Under the pieces are notes generated by a model that was not told where the DNA came from, did not search any database, and saw only the letters and a program-made list of their open reading frames with translations. A DNA stretch of 64,000 nt from JALZOC01 sp035758845 (lineage in GTDB: Bacteria > Acidobacteriota > Vicinamibacteria > Vicinamibacterales > 2-12-FULL-66-21), in NCBI GenBank assembly GCA_035758845.1, contig DASTVZ010000160.1, positions 1-64,000 on the forward strand, read 5' to 3'. The position numbers and the translations under genes are program-made. Shown one piece after another: positions 62,010-64,000 of the stretch (position 1 is its first letter; every line of letters starts with the position of its first letter).

Positions 62010-62537
62010 ATGAAACGCATTTTGGGGCTGGTCCTTGGTGTGTCAATGATCGCGGGTCCGGTCGCCGCACAAACCGGTGGCGGTGCGAGCTCGCACGTGG
62101 CTGTTTTGAAAACCCAAGCGGAGGCCGTCAGATCGCTCGTGCTTCGCACCGCCGAAAAGGTGGCAGAGGATCTGTATAGCTTCAAGCCCACTCCCGAGAT
62201 CAGGAGTCTTGGCGCGGTGATCGGCCACATCGCCGATGGGAACAATCTGCTGTGTAGTATGGCCAGCGGCGAGAAGCCCAACTTCAATCAGGCGAACGAA
62301 AAAAAGACCACCCGGGCGGAACTCGTCGCTGGGTTGAAGGCGTCCTTCGCTGCCTGCGACAAGGTGTTCGACGCCACGACGGACGCGAACGCGTCGACGC
62401 CAGTGGACCTGTTCGGGCAAAAGCAAACCCGCCTCGGTGTACTCGCGTTCAATAACAGCCACATGTGGGAGCACTACGGCAATCTCGTCACCTACATGCG
62501 GCTCAAGAACATCGTCCCGCCGTCGAGCGAGAAGTAA
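62010..62537 (+). CDS. DinB-like (YfiT fold) exported protein
   Basis: A 175-residue four-helix protein with signal peptide MKRILGLVLGVSMIAGPVAAQ. The DinB-like metal triad is visible as His in VIGHIADGNN and the HxxxH in NNSHMWEHYGN. Most DinB/YfiT relatives are cytoplasmic thiol or metal-dependent enzymes, but exported ones are frequent in Acidobacteria. GGAGGA lies directly before the start. Function unknown. Confidence 0.85.
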   Translation: MKRILGLVLGVSMIAGPVAAQTGGGASSHVAVLKTQAEAVRSLVLRTAEKVAEDLYSFKPTPEIRSLGAVIGHIADGNNLLCSMASGEKPNFNQANEKKTTRAELVAGLKASFAACDKVFDATTDANASTPVDLFGQKQTRLGVLAFNNSHMWEHYGNLVTYMRLKNIVPPSSEK

Positions 62538-62555
62538 TTCGCACGGGATCGAATC

Positions 62556-63434
62556 ATGGGCTGGTCGGCATGGGCGCTGCTCGCGGTTGCCGGCTTGACG
62601 TCGGTTGGATTTCTCGTCCGCTGGGGAGCTCGACGATGGGACGCGTCCGTCCGGCGTGACTTCGTCGAGTACCTGCGGGCGACGGCACCGGATGTGGAAG
62701 TGCTCGAGGTGCGCGAGCGGGAAATTTCCGTGCGCACCAAGGATGGCAGCGACGGGGTCATTTTCCTGCCGAATCTGTTCACTGCTGTCGCGAACATCGA
62801 CGCTCGGGATCGTGCCGGTAGAGAAGCGATCTTCAGCCGGTTCGTGGGCATGGCCCACCAGTGGGGATCCGCTACGAACCTGACGGAAAGGGATCGAGAC
62901 CGAGTGCGGCCGCGCCTCGTCAACGAGGCGTTTCTGGCGCGGCTGCGCGGCGAGGTCAAGGACGCCACCATTCCCGCCGTGCCGTCCGGCGTGGCTGGCC
63001 TCGTTGTCGTGTTTGTTCTCGACAGCCCGGAGAGCGTCGCCTACGTCAACGATCGTCACCTCGAGGACCTGAAGCTTTCAGAGACGGACGCCCTCGCTCT
63101 GGCAAAGGCCAATCTGTCGCGCGCCTTCAACCGCGACACCGTGCACACCGTGCTGTCGGATCGCTCTATCAGCGTCGTCAAGACCGGCGATACTTTCGAC
63201 GCCGCACGGGTGCTGCTGGTCGCGGACACGCTCGAGCCAGGTGAGTCGATCGTCGCACTTATTCCCGATCGAGACACGCTCGTGCTGGCGGTCGTACCCG
63301 GGGATGGTGACTGGGCCCCACTGCGCAAACTCGCGCGTGCTGCTGAAGGCGATCCGCTATGGACGGAGCCGCTGATCGTGACGTCGGAAGGGATGAAATC
63401 CCTCATCACTGATCATGGATCCTCGCATCCGTGA
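62556..63434 (+). CDS. DUF1444 (UPF0354/YtpQ-like) protein with N-terminal membrane helix
   Basis: A 292-residue protein. A membrane helix at residues 3-21 (WSAWALLAVAGLTSVGFLV) is followed by the DUF1444 core, for example VVVFVLDSPESVAYVNDRHL and LKLSETDALALAKANLSRAF. YtpQ is a Bacillus protein of unknown role, and most members lack the helix. It begins 19 bases after the DinB-like gene and is probably co-transcribed. No catalytic residues are evident. Confidence 0.8.
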   Translation: MGWSAWALLAVAGLTSVGFLVRWGARRWDASVRRDFVEYLRATAPDVEVLEVREREISVRTKDGSDGVIFLPNLFTAVANIDARDRAGREAIFSRFVGMAHQWGSATNLTERDRDRVRPRLVNEAFLARLRGEVKDATIPAVPSGVAGLVVVFVLDSPESVAYVNDRHLEDLKLSETDALALAKANLSRAFNRDTVHTVLSDRSISVVKTGDTFDAARVLLVADTLEPGESIVALIPDRDTLVLAVVPGDGDWAPLRKLARAAEGDPLWTEPLIVTSEGMKSLITDHGSSHP

Positions 63435-63531
63435 ATCGTCTGGATCCAGAATCCCGAGTCCGAGTCGAGGATTCGCGGATTCGACGATTCTCGGATTAGT
63501 GATTCACGATTCGTGATCAGTGATGAGTGAT
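63435..63531. repeat. GATTC-type degenerate tandem repeat
   Basis: Imperfect 7-8-bp units such as GGATTCGC, CGATTCTC, GATTCACG and GTGATGAGTGATTCAG fill the gap between the convergent DUF1444 and GH16 genes. Confidence 0.7.
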
Positions 63532-64000
63532 TCAGCGCGTCACTCGCACCCAATCCACCAGCAGAAGCGCTTTGTCGGCCTTAATCAGGTCGACAGTAGA
63601 CAGCGGCAGTCCGACGTACGGTTCGGTGACCTTATTGACTGACTGTGGATACTGACCGCCGAGCGCAAGGTTGACGATCAGGAACTTCGGGTTGTCGTAC
63701 GCCCAGCGGCCGTAGCGTTCGACCGTCGCGCGCGGCACGCGGTACTCTTCCTTTCCATCGATCTTGAACACCAGCGCGTCGGTCGTCCAGTCCATCGAGT
63801 ACACGTGCCAGCCGGTGATGTCGCCGCCGCCGGCGAAGTGCTGACGGCTGACAAGCGGTGTGTTCCCGGAATAGCCTGGACCGTGAAGGGCAAAATTCGT
63901 CCACGTCGGATCGCCGACGTTCTCCATGATGTCCATTTCGCCAGTGTCGGGCCATCGACCGGTGCCGAGCGCCCAGAACGCGGGCCACAATCCTGCGCCC
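63532..64000 (-). CDS. Glycoside hydrolase family 16 protein, 5' end outside window
   Basis: The C-terminal about 155 residues of a beta-glucanase-like enzyme. The GH16 active site GEMDIMENVG (E-x-D-x-x-E with nucleophile and acid/base glutamates) is intact, preceded by GLWPAFWALG, and WHVYSMDW and VNLALGGQYP follow. Laminarin- or other beta-1,3/1,4-glucan-cleaving enzymes are the usual members. The start and any signal peptide lie beyond the window. Confidence 0.9.
   Translation of the reverse strand, partial: GAGLWPAFWALGTGRWPDTGEMDIMENVGDPTWTNFALHGPGYSGNTPLVSRQHFAGGGDITGWHVYSMDWTTDALVFKIDGKEEYRVPRATVERYGRWAYDNPKFLIVNLALGGQYPQSVNKVTEPYVGLPLSTVDLIKADKALLLVDWVRVTR

Noticed and set aside
1..64000. 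Prophage, integrative element or defence system
   Set aside because: No integrase, transposase, restriction, toxin-antitoxin or phage structural genes were recognised; the VWA/kinase cluster was considered but lacks the ATPases of known defence systems.

Overview
This window is high-GC bacterial chromosome and most likely comes from an acidobacterium, probably near Vicinamibacteria. That is an inference from gene content. It carries three PadR regulator/ADOP (acidobacterial duplicated orphan permease) pairs plus an ADOP remnant, a VWFA-related acidobacterial protein, an Oar-like TonB-dependent receptor, two DUF1080 hydrolases, a sulfatase-fold/TPR fusion and a subtilase with VWG repeats. I see no rRNA, tRNA, CRISPR array, transposase or prophage genes.

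Layout. 1-2109 (-): PadR and an ADOP permease cut by the window edge. 2330-5203 (-): a frameshifted methyltransferase, a Tat-type mannonate dehydratase-like protein and a 5-dehydro-4-deoxyglucarate dehydratase-like protein. 5396-8481 (+): second PadR/ADOP pair. 8743-13846 (+): DUF1080 protein, subtilase and a hybrid histidine kinase one base after it. 13965-18350: a small membrane protein, then (-) a flavoprotein monooxygenase, a di-heme cytochrome and a TPR protein. 18572-20121 (+): zinc-ribbon protein and amidohydrolase. 20102-29599 (-): operon of TonB receptor, DUF5107/TPR, DUF4091 and PPK2. 29772-32006 (+): sulfatase-fold lipoprotein with TPRs. 32014-42863 (-): five co-directional genes, namely a Ser/Thr kinase, an outer-membrane barrel, a 980-residue secreted protein of unknown family and two VWA proteins. 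43048-48387: phytol-kinase-like membrane protein, FG-GAP/deacetylase pair, TauE/SafE permease and histidine phosphatase. 48586-52328 (-): truncated ADOP plus the third PadR/ADOP pair. 52515-54387 (+): DUF1080 and a second mannonate dehydratase-like protein. 54520-59246 (+): TPR protein, LuxR-type regulator, cupin and GDSL esterase. 59324-61216 (-): PQQ dehydrogenase. 61217-62009: a 0.8-kb repeat-rich gap with an efflux-adaptor remnant. 62010-63434 (+): DinB-like and DUF1444 proteins. 63532-end (-): partial GH16.

The genes suggest a heterotroph living on plant or microbial polysaccharide: a TonB receptor, DUF5107/DUF4091 proteins, GH16, a polysaccharide deacetylase, keto-glycoside hydrolases, uronate-type dehydratases and a periplasmic PQQ dehydrogenase. 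Many products have export signals.

Outside the genes, the window is rich in short degenerate tandem repeats of 7-9 bp (GGTGCCAGG, CCGGGATC, TTTTCCC, AATCAGC and GATTC types) and GGGGCCCC-centred palindromic repeats. They sit almost only in intergenic gaps or at gene starts. Several genes also have a -10-like hexamer only 6-9 nt before the start codon, which suggests leaderless transcripts. The least understood coding content is the kinase/barrel/VWA cluster and the WG-Cys/VWG-repeat protease coupled to a histidine kinase.
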